From Chloroflexota bacterium (GTDB lineage: Bacteria; Chloroflexota; Anaerolineae; CG2-30-64-16), in NCBI GenBank assembly GCA_029555885.1, contig JAKPQT010000335.1, positions 1 to 17,861 of the forward strand: a DNA stretch of 17,861 nt, in the 5' to 3' direction. Shown piece after piece: positions 9,512 to 17,861 of the stretch. The position numbers and the translations under genes were made by a program. Every line of letters starts with the position of its first letter. The first letter of the stretch is position 1. The notes below the pieces were generated by a model. The model was not told the DNA's origin. It made no database searches and saw only the letters and a list, made by a program, of their open reading frames with translations.

Positions 9512-9517
9512 TTAAAC

Positions 9518-10837
9518 TTACGCCGACTGCTTGTTCGGGATCTCGCCCCAGGCGATGGGCTGGCCGTCGCCGTTGAGCAGCAGCGGGCTCGCATTGCGGG
9601 TGATGCAGTCCGCGTTGACGACGCACTTGACCACCTCCGGATGCGAGGGGATCTCGTACATCACATCGAGCAACACGCGCTCGATGATCGTGCGCAGCCC
9701 GCGCGCGCCGGTCTTTAGCTTCATGGCGTCGCGCGCCGCGGCCCGCAGCGCCTCCGGCGTGAAGACCAGCTCCACACCGTCCAACTCCAGCAGGCGGCTG
9801 TACTGGCGGACCAGCGCGTTCTTCGGCTCGGTCAGCACGGCCACGAGCGCATCTTCATCCAGCGGCTCGACGTTGACCGTCACCGGCAGGCGGCCCACGA
9901 ACTCCGGAATCATGCCATACTTGAGCAGGTCATCCGCGATGACGTGCTGCAACAGCTCCGCGGTCTGCTCTTCCTCGCTGCGGAAGGGCTCGCCGGTCGT
10001 GTTGAAGCCGACGCGACCCTTGACGCCCCGGCGCTGGCCGATGATGTCGTTCAGGCCGGAGAACGCGCCGCCGCAGATGAACAGGATGTTGCGCGTATCG
10101 AGGCGCACGAACTCCTGGTTGGGATGCTTGCGCCCGCCCTGCGGCGGCACATTCGCGATCGAGCCCTCGATAATCTTGAGCAGCCCCTGCTGCACGCCCT
10201 CGCCCGACACATCGCGCGTGATCGAGGGGTTCGCGCCGCTCTTGCGCGCAATCTTGTCGATCTCGTCCACGTAGATGATGCCGACCGACGCGCGCTCCAC
10301 ATTCCACTCGGCCGCGTGCAGCAATTGCACCAGGATGTTTTCGACATCCTCCCCGACGTAACCCGCCTCGGTCAGGCCGGTCGCATCCGCGATGGTGAAG
10401 GGCACGTCCAGGATGCGGGCCAGCGTGCGCGCGAGCAGCGTCTTGCCGCAGCCGGTCGGTCCGATGAGCAGGATGTTGCTCTTCTCCAGCTCGACGTCGT
10501 CGCCGGTGTGCTTGCTGCCCTCGGCCTGGTCGCCGCCCGCGATACGCTTGTAGTGGTTGTACACCGCAACCGACAGGACCTTCTTGGCGCGCGCCTGGCC
10601 GACGACATACTCGTCGAGCTGGGCCATCATTTCCTTCGGCGTCAACGTGCGCCAGGGCGGAGCCGCAGCATCGCCGCCTCCGCTGATGGACGGCGCGATG
10701 CCGTCCTCGTCGAGGACTTCCTGGCACAACCCGACGCACTCATCACAGATGAAGACGCCGTCCGGCCCGGCAATCAGTCGGCGGACCTGGCTCTGGTCCC
10801 GGTGACAGAAGGAGCAGCGCTCCACATCGACTTTCAC
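9518..10837 (-). CDS. clpX: ATP-dependent Clp protease ATP-binding subunit ClpX
   Basis: A 439-residue AAA+ unfoldase. The N-terminal zinc finger has C8, C11, C31 and C34. Then come Walker A GPTGCGKT (126-133), pore loop GYVG (159-162), Walker B IIYVDEID (187-194), the RKH loop (236-238), a VGF tripeptide (276-278) at the ClpP-docking IGF position, and sensor-2 GARGLR (377-382). It recognises, unfolds and threads substrates into ClpP. The GTG start is chosen because the zinc finger begins there and it lies one base past the clpP stop; the longer upstream frame is clpP read in another phase. Only a weak Shine-Dalgarno is visible, which suits translational coupling. The terminator lies directly downstream. 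Confidence 0.97.
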   Translation of the reverse strand: MKVDVERCSFCHRDQSQVRRLIAGPDGVFICDECVGLCQEVLDEDGIAPSISGGGDAAAPPWRTLTPKEMMAQLDEYVVGQARAKKVLSVAVYNHYKRIAGGDQAEGSKHTGDDVELEKSNILLIGPTGCGKTLLARTLARILDVPFTIADATGLTEAGYVGEDVENILVQLLHAAEWNVERASVGIIYVDEIDKIARKSGANPSITRDVSGEGVQQGLLKIIEGSIANVPPQGGRKHPNQEFVRLDTRNILFICGGAFSGLNDIIGQRRGVKGRVGFNTTGEPFRSEEEQTAELLQHVIADDLLKYGMIPEFVGRLPVTVNVEPLDEDALVAVLTEPKNALVRQYSRLLELDGVELVFTPEALRAAARDAMKLKTGARGLRTIIERVLLDVMYEIPSHPEVVKCVVNADCITRNASPLLLNGDGQPIAWGEIPNKQSA

Positions 10838-10838
10838 G

Positions 10839-11474
10839 TTATTTCTTGTCGGCCTTTGTCTTGAGTTCCGCCGGGTGCAGCACCTCGTCGAGCAGGCCGT
10901 ATGCCTTCGCCTGGTCTGCGCTGAGATACCGGTCACGGTCGGTGTCCTCCGCGATCTTCTGGACCGTCTGGCCCGTGTGTCGCGCAAGGATCTGGTTCAG
11001 TTCTTCCTTGAGGCGCAGGATTTCGCGCGCCTGGATCTCGATTTCGGTCGCCTGGCCCTGCGCGCCGCCGAGCGGCTGGTGCATGTGGATGGTCGCGTGG
11101 GGCAGCGCGTAGCGCTTGCCCTTCGCGCCCGCGGTCAGCAGCACCGTGCCGAAGCTGGCGGTCACACCGATCGCGATGGTGCTGACCTGCGCACGAATGA
11201 GCTGCATGGTGTCATAGATGGCCATGCCCGCGTAGACCTGGCCGCCGGGCGAGTTGATGTAGAGCTGGATATCCTTTTCCGGGTCCTCCCGGTCCAGGAA
11301 CAACAATTGGGCCACGATAACGTTCGCCACCTGGTCATTGATGGGCGTGCCCAGGAAGATAATGCGTTCCTTGAGCAGCAGCGAGTAGATATCATACGCG
11401 CGCTCGCCGCGGTTGCTCGTCTCGATGACCATCGGAATCAGTGACTCAGGGGTCATAATCCGGTTGAAGTTCAT
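10839..11474 (-). CDS. clpP: ATP-dependent Clp protease proteolytic subunit ClpP
   Basis: A 211-residue serine peptidase that forms the tetradecameric chamber docked by ClpX. The triad is S107 in [12 protein letters not shown]132 in HMHQPLGG and D181 in TDRDRYLS; the 25- and 49-residue spacings equal those of E. coli ClpP. The oligomer loop INSPGG (73-78) is present. The start at 11474 (MNFNRIM) follows GGAG by 9 bases and is preferred over a 15-residue upstream extension. Phe follows the nucleophile (ASF) where Met is usual. A short GCCCGG/CCGGGC hairpin (11501-11517) lies in the leader. It sits between tig and clpX in the common three-gene order. Confidence 0.96.
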   Translation of the reverse strand: MNFNRIMTPESLIPMVIETSNRGERAYDIYSLLLKERIIFLGTPINDQVANVIVAQLLFLDREDPEKDIQLYINSPGGQVYAGMAIYDTMQLIRAQVSTIAIGVTASFGTVLLTAGAKGKRYALPHATIHMHQPLGGAQGQATEIEIQAREILRLKEELNQILARHTGQTVQKIAEDTDRDRYLSADQAKAYGLLDEVLHPAELKTKADKK

Positions 11475-11581
11475 ACGTTGTGCTCCATTCCATACACGAC
11501 GCCCGGTGAGGCCGGGCAAATCAACAATGTGGCTCTATTTCATCACACCTTCGATGCTGAGTCAGTGATTGTGCATACGAG

Positions 11582-11620
11582 ACCTCACTCCGTGCGGCCT
11601 ACGGCCGCACGGAGTGAGGT
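11582..11620 (-). terminator. 18-bp perfect hairpin at the tig stop codon
   Basis: Arms 11582-11599 and 11603-11620 are perfectly complementary around a 3-base loop, and the right arm overlaps the TAA stop of tig (11622-11620). No T-run follows. It may be a partial terminator or an mRNA-processing or stabilising stem that sets the ratio of tig to clpPX. Function is inferred from position only. Confidence 0.5.
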
Positions 11621-13038
11621 TATTCCTGGGCATCCTCTGCCGGTTCCGCCGCGGGCATCTCGTCCTCGACTGACGCCTCAACCACAGCCTCTGCCGCCGC
11701 TTCAGCCGCGGGTTCTTCCGCCGCCGCAGGCGCAGCGGGCACTTCCTCGCCGGTCACGATGGCGCGCAGCAGTTCCACCGTCTTGCGGGTGAGCACGTCG
11801 TTGCGCAGCATCGCTCGGCCCGCCTCAGAGCCAAACACGCTGCGGACTTCGTTGAGCTGCTCATCGTTCTCCGCACCGGACGTGCTGACGACGCGCTCCA
11901 GCTCGGCCTCGACCTCCTCGTCGCTGACCGCGATGTTCTCACGGCGGGAAAGCTCTGCCAATGCAAGCTGGCCCTTGAGCCGGGTCTCTGCCAGGGGGCG
12001 CAGCTCGGCGCGGTATGCGTCCATGGTCTTGCCCTGGAGCCGCAGCGAGTCCTGCAGGGTGTAGCCGATGTTGGCGAGCCGGTGCTCCATGTCGTGGAGC
12101 ATGTCATCGACGACCTCGTCGAGCGCAGCAGGCGGATAGCTGATGGTCGCGTTGGCGACGAGCGCATCCACCGCGCTGTTGGTCAGGGTGGTGCGCGCTT
12201 CATTGGCGCGCGCTTTCTGCAGCTCGGCCAGCTTCTTGGCCCGATAGTCCTCGACGCTCTCATACTCGCCCAGGGTCTTGACGAACTCGTCGGTCACCTC
12301 AGGCAGCACGCGCGACTTGACGGCCTTGACCTTGACATCGAAGCTCGCGACCCGCCCCTTATAGCGCGATTGCGAGTCCTCCGGGTAGGTCAGTTCGAAG
12401 GTCTTCTCATCACCGGCGCTCAGCCCGACGAAGGCCTCATCGAAGCCGGGCAGCCAGCCGCCGCCCTCGCGCAGTTGCAGCTCCCAGTCCTCGTTTTCGA
12501 GGATGGTGTCTTCGCCGACGGTGCCCTTGATGTCCACCAGGACGCTGTCGCCGATCGCCGCAGGCCGCTCGACCACGTCGAACTTCACCTGTGCGTTGCG
12601 TGCCTGTTCCAGCGCAGCGTCGACCTCGGCCTCGGTCGCTTCGGCCACCGGCGCATCCACACGGAGGCTGCGGTAGTCGTTCAACTCGACAGCGGGCGGC
12701 AGCGGCACGACCAGCTTGAAGGTCACGGGGTCAAAGGTGACATCCTGCAAAGCCGCCTGCGCGTACGGGCGAATCTGCTGCGCCTCCAGGGCTTCGGTGA
12801 AGACCTCTTCGCCCAGGTCGTCCAAGATTTCGCTCAGCACGCTCTCCTTGCCGAACATGCGCAAGACGGTCGGGATGGGCGCCTTGCCGGGGCGGAAGCC
12901 GGGGATGCGGGCTTTCTTAGAAACCACGCGCGCCGCGCGCTCGAGGGCCTGCTGCGTGCGCTCCGGCCCAAGCTGGATCGACAGGTCGAGCTGGTTGTCG
13001 TCGCGCAGCGACTTGGTAATGATCAATGGTTCTGCCAA
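11620..13038 (-). CDS. tig: Trigger factor (ribosome-associated chaperone / prolyl isomerase)
   Basis: A 472-residue trigger factor. The N-terminal ribosome-binding domain holds the signature GFRPGKAP (47-54). The central FKBP-like domain (~155-245) contains GDSVLVDIKGTV and the LPGFDEAFVGLSAGDEK run. The C-terminal helical chaperone arms follow. The last ~45 residues are a low-complexity Ala/Glu/Pro tail (from VPAAPAAAEE) that is probably disordered. It binds nascent chains at the ribosome exit. The start is TTG, supported by GGAGG 8 bases upstream and by the MAEPLIITKS-type beginning. A TATAAT box lies 41 bases upstream. It heads the tig-clpP-clpX operon, with a strong hairpin right at its stop codon. 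Confidence 0.95.
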   Translation of the reverse strand: MAEPLIITKSLRDDNQLDLSIQLGPERTQQALERAARVVSKKARIPGFRPGKAPIPTVLRMFGKESVLSEILDDLGEEVFTEALEAQQIRPYAQAALQDVTFDPVTFKLVVPLPPAVELNDYRSLRVDAPVAEATEAEVDAALEQARNAQVKFDVVERPAAIGDSVLVDIKGTVGEDTILENEDWELQLREGGGWLPGFDEAFVGLSAGDEKTFELTYPEDSQSRYKGRVASFDVKVKAVKSRVLPEVTDEFVKTLGEYESVEDYRAKKLAELQKARANEARTTLTNSAVDALVANATISYPPAALDEVVDDMLHDMEHRLANIGYTLQDSLRLQGKTMDAYRAELRPLAETRLKGQLALAELSRRENIAVSDEEVEAELERVVSTSGAENDEQLNEVRSVFGSEAGRAMLRNDVLTRKTVELLRAIVTGEEVPAAPAAAEEPAAEAAAEAVVEASVEDEMPAAEPAEDAQE

Positions 13039-13079
13039 AGGGTACCTCCGGGATTACGTAAACCATACCTAACCAATCC

Positions 13080-13108
13080 ATTATACACGATGCAGACGAA
13101 ACGGAGAA
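13080..13108 (-). promoter_or_regulatory. Candidate promoter of the tig-clpP-clpX operon
   Basis: A perfect TATAAT (13085-13080, minus strand) lies 41 bases before the tig TTG. With a 17-base spacer the -35 position reads TTCTCC (13108-13103), a weak match. The expected leader is about 35 nt. It sits just outside the 8-bp repeat array starting at 13124. Confidence 0.5.
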
Positions 13109-13123
13109 AAACGGCGACGACGC

Positions 13124-13336
13124 GATGACGAGGTGACAAGGTGATGGGGTGACAAGGTGACGGGGTGAAGAGGTGATTTCGGAGTCGAGACTTTAGCCGG
13201 TTTGTCAGTGGGCCAGCGTTCACTATATAACCGGCTGAAGCCTCGACTCCCGCGCGTCTGCCGTCGCGGGCAACCGCAGGTCGCCCCTATATCACCTCTT
13301 TACCTTGTCACCTCTTCACCCCGTCATCTCGTCACG
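13124..13336. repeat. Nested mirrored repeat: outer 8-bp GGTGA arrays, inner GGAGTCGAG arms
   Basis: The 293-bp gap between mutL and tig holds seven octamers of the GGTGANNN family (13124-13179) and six facing ones (13289-13336). Inside them is a second, unrelated inverted pair: 13181-13210 and 13221-13250, matching at 24 of 30 positions around a 10-base loop. Bases 13251-13288 are unexplained. The mutL stop TGA (13334-13332) lies in the right outer array. No gene was recognised in the gap. Confidence 0.82.
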
Positions 13337-15209
13337 TCCGTCCGAACTGGCGCGCGAGGTCCGCGGTGGTCATGTGCAGCATGGTCGGGCGACCGTGCGG
13401 GCAGGTGCGCGGGGAGCGGCAGGCTTCGAGGCGGCGGACGAGCTCCTGCATCTCGGCCAGCGTGAGCGGCGCACCGGCCTTGATGGCCGCGCGCTTGCAG
13501 ATGAGGGTGATGAGCCGCGCCTCGGCCGCGCTTTCCACCACGTCCACCTGCCGGGCCAACCCGTCCACAATTTCGGTCAGCGCGGCGGCAGGGTTCTCAC
13601 GGCTGAGGATGGCCGGGATGCTGCGCACAAGGTAGCTCGCGCCGCCGAATGGCTCGATGCCCACCCCCAGGTCGTTGAGCGCGGCCAGCTCCTCCGCGGC
13701 GACCGCAGCCTGCTCCGGGCTGAGGTCCAGCACCAGCGGCTCCAGCAGCGGCTGGACGGCCAGGCGGTGCTGCGCGTGCTCGGCCAGCATCTGCTCATAC
13801 AGCACGCGTTCGTGCGCCGCGTGCTGGTCGATCAGGTACATGCCATCCGGCCCCTCCGCGATGATGTACGCGGCGGCCAACTGGCCGACGACGCGCAGGA
13901 TGGGCATGAGCGGACGCGCGTCCGGCAGCGCGGGCGGCTGTGGCGGCGCGCTATGCTGCGCCGCCACAGCTTGGGGGAACCAGGCATCTTCCGCCTCCGG
14001 CTCCGCAGGCATCAGGGGCAGCGGGAGGTTCGCCGGGGCCTCCGGCAGCGCGCCCCGCCCTGCGTTGAGCAGCGCGTCGCGGCGCTCGGCCCAGCCGGGG
14101 CTGCCAAAGGCAGCTTGGCCGAACGCGGCAGGCGCGCCCTGCTCGAACCCGACCTCGGGGATGGGCGCGTGCTCGACCAGCGTGCGGCGCACCGCCCGCT
14201 GCACCGCGCTGAACACGCAGCCCGGCTCGCGGAAGCGCACCTCCGCCTTCGTCGGATGGACGTTCACATCCACATCCGCCGGGTCCAGCTCGATGAACAG
14301 CACCGCGAGCGGGAACCGGCCCGTGGGCAGGAGCGTGTGGTATGCCTGGATGACCGCGTAGGCGATGGAGGTGTCCTGGAACCAGCGCCGGTTGATGAAC
14401 AGGGTGATGTAGCCCCGGTTGCCGCGGTGGAGCGCAGGAAGGCTGGTATAGCCGGTGACCTCCGGCGACGTAACGGATGTCTGCGGCTCATCCATCCGTT
14501 TATCCGTTGTAAGCGAAGCGACCTCATCCGTTGCGCTGCCGATCGCGACCATCTGCCGCGCCACGTCCAGCCCGTACACCTTGACCAGTACGTCGTGCAA
14601 CTGCCCGCTGCCGGTGGACTGGAAGACGAGCCGACCATCGCTGACCAAGCTGAAGCGGCGCTCCGGATAGGCCAGCGCATAGCGCGTGACGACCTGCTGG
14701 ATGTGCGCGGCCTCGGTCGCCGGCTGCTTGAGGAACTTCAGCCGGGCCGGGACATTGGCAAAAAGGTGCTCGACCGTGACGAGCGTGCCGACGGGCGTGC
14801 CGCGCAGCGACCGCTCGACCTCGCGGCCTTCGACCATGCGGATGTACGTGCCCGCTTGCTCCTCGCGCGTGCGGGTGAGCAGGCTGACATGCGCGACCGA
14901 CGCGATGCTGGCGAGCGCCTCCCCGCGGAAGCCGAGCGTCGTGATGTGCTCCAGGTCCGCCGCAGACTCTATCTTGCTCGTCGCGTGCCGCTGGAAGGCC
15001 AGCGCCGCCTCGCTGCCGGGGATGCCGCTGCCGTCGTCCTGCACGCGGATGAGCCGCCGCCCGCCCTCGCGCACCTCCACCCGGATGTCGGTGGCGCGGG
15101 CATCGAGGCTGTTCTCGATCAGCTCCTTGACCGCGGACGCGGGCCGCTCGACGACCTCACCGGCCGCAATCTGGTTGGCGACCTCGGGCGGCAGGATGTG
15201 AATAGGCAT
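13332..15209 (-). CDS. mutL: DNA mismatch repair protein MutL (endonuclease type)
   Basis: A 625-residue MutL. The N-terminal GHKL ATPase shows GEVVERPASAVKELIENSLDA (17-37), DDGSGI (58-63), ATSKI (76-80) and TLGFRGEAL (91-99). The linker (~345-435) is Pro/Ala-rich. The C-terminal dimerisation/nuclease domain has the metal-dependent motif DQHAAHERVLYE (461-472), ACR (596-598) and CPHGRP (603-608), so it should nick DNA itself as in organisms lacking MutH. About 20 extra residues (~226-246) interrupt the second ATPase subdomain and are encoded by ATCCGTT repeats. No Shine-Dalgarno precedes the ATG; an extended -10 is placed for a leaderless transcript. mutS is not in the window. Confidence 0.95.
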   Translation of the reverse strand: MPIHILPPEVANQIAAGEVVERPASAVKELIENSLDARATDIRVEVREGGRRLIRVQDDGSGIPGSEAALAFQRHATSKIESAADLEHITTLGFRGEALASIASVAHVSLLTRTREEQAGTYIRMVEGREVERSLRGTPVGTLVTVEHLFANVPARLKFLKQPATEAAHIQQVVTRYALAYPERRFSLVSDGRLVFQSTGSGQLHDVLVKVYGLDVARQMVAIGSATDEVASLTTDKRMDEPQTSVTSPEVTGYTSLPALHRGNRGYITLFINRRWFQDTSIAYAVIQAYHTLLPTGRFPLAVLFIELDPADVDVNVHPTKAEVRFREPGCVFSAVQRAVRRTLVEHAPIPEVGFEQGAPAAFGQAAFGSPGWAERRDALLNAGRGALPEAPANLPLPLMPAEPEAEDAWFPQAVAAQHSAPPQPPALPDARPLMPILRVVGQLAAAYIIAEGPDGMYLIDQHAAHERVLYEQMLAEHAQHRLAVQPLLEPLVLDLSPEQAAVAAEELAALNDLGVGIEPFGGASYLVRSIPAILSRENPAAALTEIVDGLARQVDVVESAAEARLITLICKRAAIKAGAPLTLAEMQELVRRLEACRSPRTCPHGRPTMLHMTTADLARQFGRT

Positions 15210-15215
15210 GAGGAT

Positions 15216-15224
15216 ATTCTAGCA
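15216..15224 (-). promoter_or_regulatory. Extended -10 promoter of mutL, probably leaderless
   Basis: On the minus strand TGC-TAGAAT (15224-15216) forms an extended -10 box with 6 bases between it and the mutL ATG. The expected start point therefore falls at or within a base of the initiator A. There is no Shine-Dalgarno. The -35 region lies inside a GAACGCTGAT repeat arm and has no clear match. Confidence 0.5.
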
Positions 15225-15235
15225 CAACCGCAGAA

Positions 15236-15318
15236 TAGAACGCTGATTGACGCTGATGATCATGATGAACGCTGACATATATACATAAACAACATCATCA
15301 GCGTCAATCAGCGTTCTA
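15236..15318. repeat. Mirrored GAACGCTGAT-family repeat between the aldolase gene and mutL
   Basis: Perfect 24-base inverted arms (15236-15259 and 15295-15318) flank an AT-rich centre. The outer ends match those of the copy at 8836-8942. The right arm ends in GCGTTCTA, which is the TAG stop of the aldolase gene (15318-15316), exactly as the other copy supplies the moaC stop. Confidence 0.88.
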
Positions 15319-16083
15319 CTTCGTCTGCTCTCCATCGCGCGTGGCGGTCAACGCGGTGGCCGCGCCGTTGATGAGGTACGCGACGTCGCTCGCCAACGCA
15401 ATGAGGGTGAAGCCCTGGCCGAGCGCCTCGCGCGCGCCGTCGGAGCCGCCGGCATAGATGCCGATGGGCATACCTGCGGCCTGCGCCGCCCGCCGCACCT
15501 TCTCCACCGCGCCAGTGACACGCGGGTGCGTCACCTCGCCCAGCAGCCCCATGCTGCCCGACAGGTCGTAGGGGCCGACGAGCAGCGCGCTGATGCCCGG
15601 CGTCGCGAGGATGCCCTGGATGTCGTTCACGGCATCTGTGTGCTCGATCTGCACGATGATTGCCAGGTTCTCATTCGCCCAGGCCACATACTCCCCGAAC
15701 GCGAGACCGTACCCCTGTGCGCGCGAGATACCCGCGCCGCGATGGCCGGCCGGCGGATAGAGACAGGAGGCCACGGCCGCGCGCGCTTCTGCGGCCGAGC
15801 GAATCTGCGGAATCACGACGCCGTCGCAACCGGTATCGAGCGCCTTCTTAATCCACGCCTCGCTGTTCTCCGGCACGCGCACGATGCACGGACAGCGCCC
15901 GCCCGCGGCCTGGATGAGCACCTGGGCCTGGCTGATGCCCATCGAGGAATGCTCGATGTCCAGCCACAGGTAGTCGAAGCCGATGCGCGAGAGCAGGTCG
16001 GCCACATCGGGCGAAGAGAGGGTCACGACGGGACCGATCAGCCGGTCCCCGCGACGCAGCCGCGTGCGAAAACTATCGGGCAT
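15316..16083 (-). CDS. HpcH/HpaI-family class II aldolase (2-keto-3-deoxy-acid type)
   Basis: A 255-residue TIM-barrel aldolase, the normal HpaI/RhmA/GarL length. H45 in LDIEHSSMG is the general base, R69 in IVRVPE binds the keto acid, and E147 (VQIEH) and D173 (GPYDLSGSMG) are the metal ligands. GCDGVVIPQI (85-94) and LYPPAGHRGAGISRAQGYG (108-126) are further family signatures. Such enzymes reversibly cleave 2-keto-3-deoxy sugar acids or 4-hydroxy-2-oxo acids into pyruvate and an aldehyde. The natural substrate cannot be told from sequence, and no sugar-acid genes are adjacent. The ATG follows AGGAG by 6 bases. Mirrored repeats lie on both sides, so it may be a single-gene unit. Confidence 0.88.
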   Translation of the reverse strand: MPDSFRTRLRRGDRLIGPVVTLSSPDVADLLSRIGFDYLWLDIEHSSMGISQAQVLIQAAGGRCPCIVRVPENSEAWIKKALDTGCDGVVIPQIRSAAEARAAVASCLYPPAGHRGAGISRAQGYGLAFGEYVAWANENLAIIVQIEHTDAVNDIQGILATPGISALLVGPYDLSGSMGLLGEVTHPRVTGAVEKVRRAAQAAGMPIGIYAGGSDGAREALGQGFTLIALASDVAYLINGAATALTATRDGEQTK

Positions 16084-16115
16084 GAGAACTCCTGAAGAAG
16101 CTATCCACCGATTGG

Positions 16116-16171
16116 CTCACGCAAAGACGCAAAGTGCGCCAAAAGATTTTTGCTATGCGTCTTTGCGTGAG
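16116..16171. repeat. Mirrored CACGCAAAGACGC repeat after carB
   Basis: Arms 16116-16134 and 16153-16171 are inverted copies with one mismatch in 19, around an 18-base centre. This is the same family as the clpX terminator at 9448-9511, but here no T-run follows in the carB direction. It sits 1 base beyond the carB stop codon. Confidence 0.8.
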
Positions 16172-16172
16172 A

Positions 16173-17861
<1,689 letters not shown>

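Noticed and set aside
10838..10987. 50-residue N-terminal extension of ClpX
   Set aside because: It is arginine-rich out-of-frame clpP sequence; the zinc finger starts right after the GTG at 10837.
13305..15275. Long plus-strand open frame opposite mutL
   Set aside because: Its protein is arginine/aspartate-rich with no family pattern. It is the antisense shadow of a GC-rich mutL.

Overview
This GC-rich, densely packed bacterial window most resembles a Chloroflexota chromosome (Anaerolineae/Caldilineae-like). That placement is an inference. It rests on three things: a secreted protein ending in an LPL-hydrophobic tail, a gene style rich in GTG/TTG starts, and gaps filled with short-period mirrored repeats. 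No rRNA, tRNA, CRISPR array or transposase was seen, and no gap between genes exceeds 300 bases.

Left part (1-5500). The window opens inside a secreted protein with sialidase/BNR-like beta-propeller repeats and a DUF1906 (Rv2525c-like) glycoside-hydrolase-like domain. A vapBC toxin-antitoxin pair follows, with a near-consensus promoter and a two-site palindromic operator. murQ (minus) and a chelatase gene (plus) diverge from a compact shared promoter built on a perfect palindrome. The chelatase gene is the most interesting locus. An AAA+ ChlI-like frame (3314-4426) and a von Willebrand ChlD-like frame (to 5478) are joined by what looks like a complete -1 programmed frameshift signal: a correctly phased A-AAA-AAA slip site, a 7-nt spacer, and a perfect 12-bp stem holding the zero-frame stop. 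One gene would thus make both the small (370 aa) and medium (721 aa) chelatase subunits. An EamA/DMT transporter lies downstream behind a 23-bp perfect hairpin.

Right part (6590-17861), all minus strand. In transcription order: the C-terminal half of carB, an HpcH/HpaI-type aldolase, mutL, the tig-clpP-clpX protein quality-control operon, moaC, a moaD-moaE fusion (molybdopterin synthase in one chain), L-lactate dehydrogenase and D-aminoacyl-tRNA deacylase. tig-clpP-clpX is a classic operon that ends in a hairpin plus seven T. moaC and moaDE act in consecutive steps of molybdenum cofactor synthesis.

Intergenic architecture. At least five unrelated short-period repeat families occupy the gaps, usually as two facing arms. 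In nearly every case the arm begins at, or contains, a stop codon. Several protein C-termini (dtd most clearly, murQ slightly) are written in repeat DNA, and one arm pair forms the clpX terminator.
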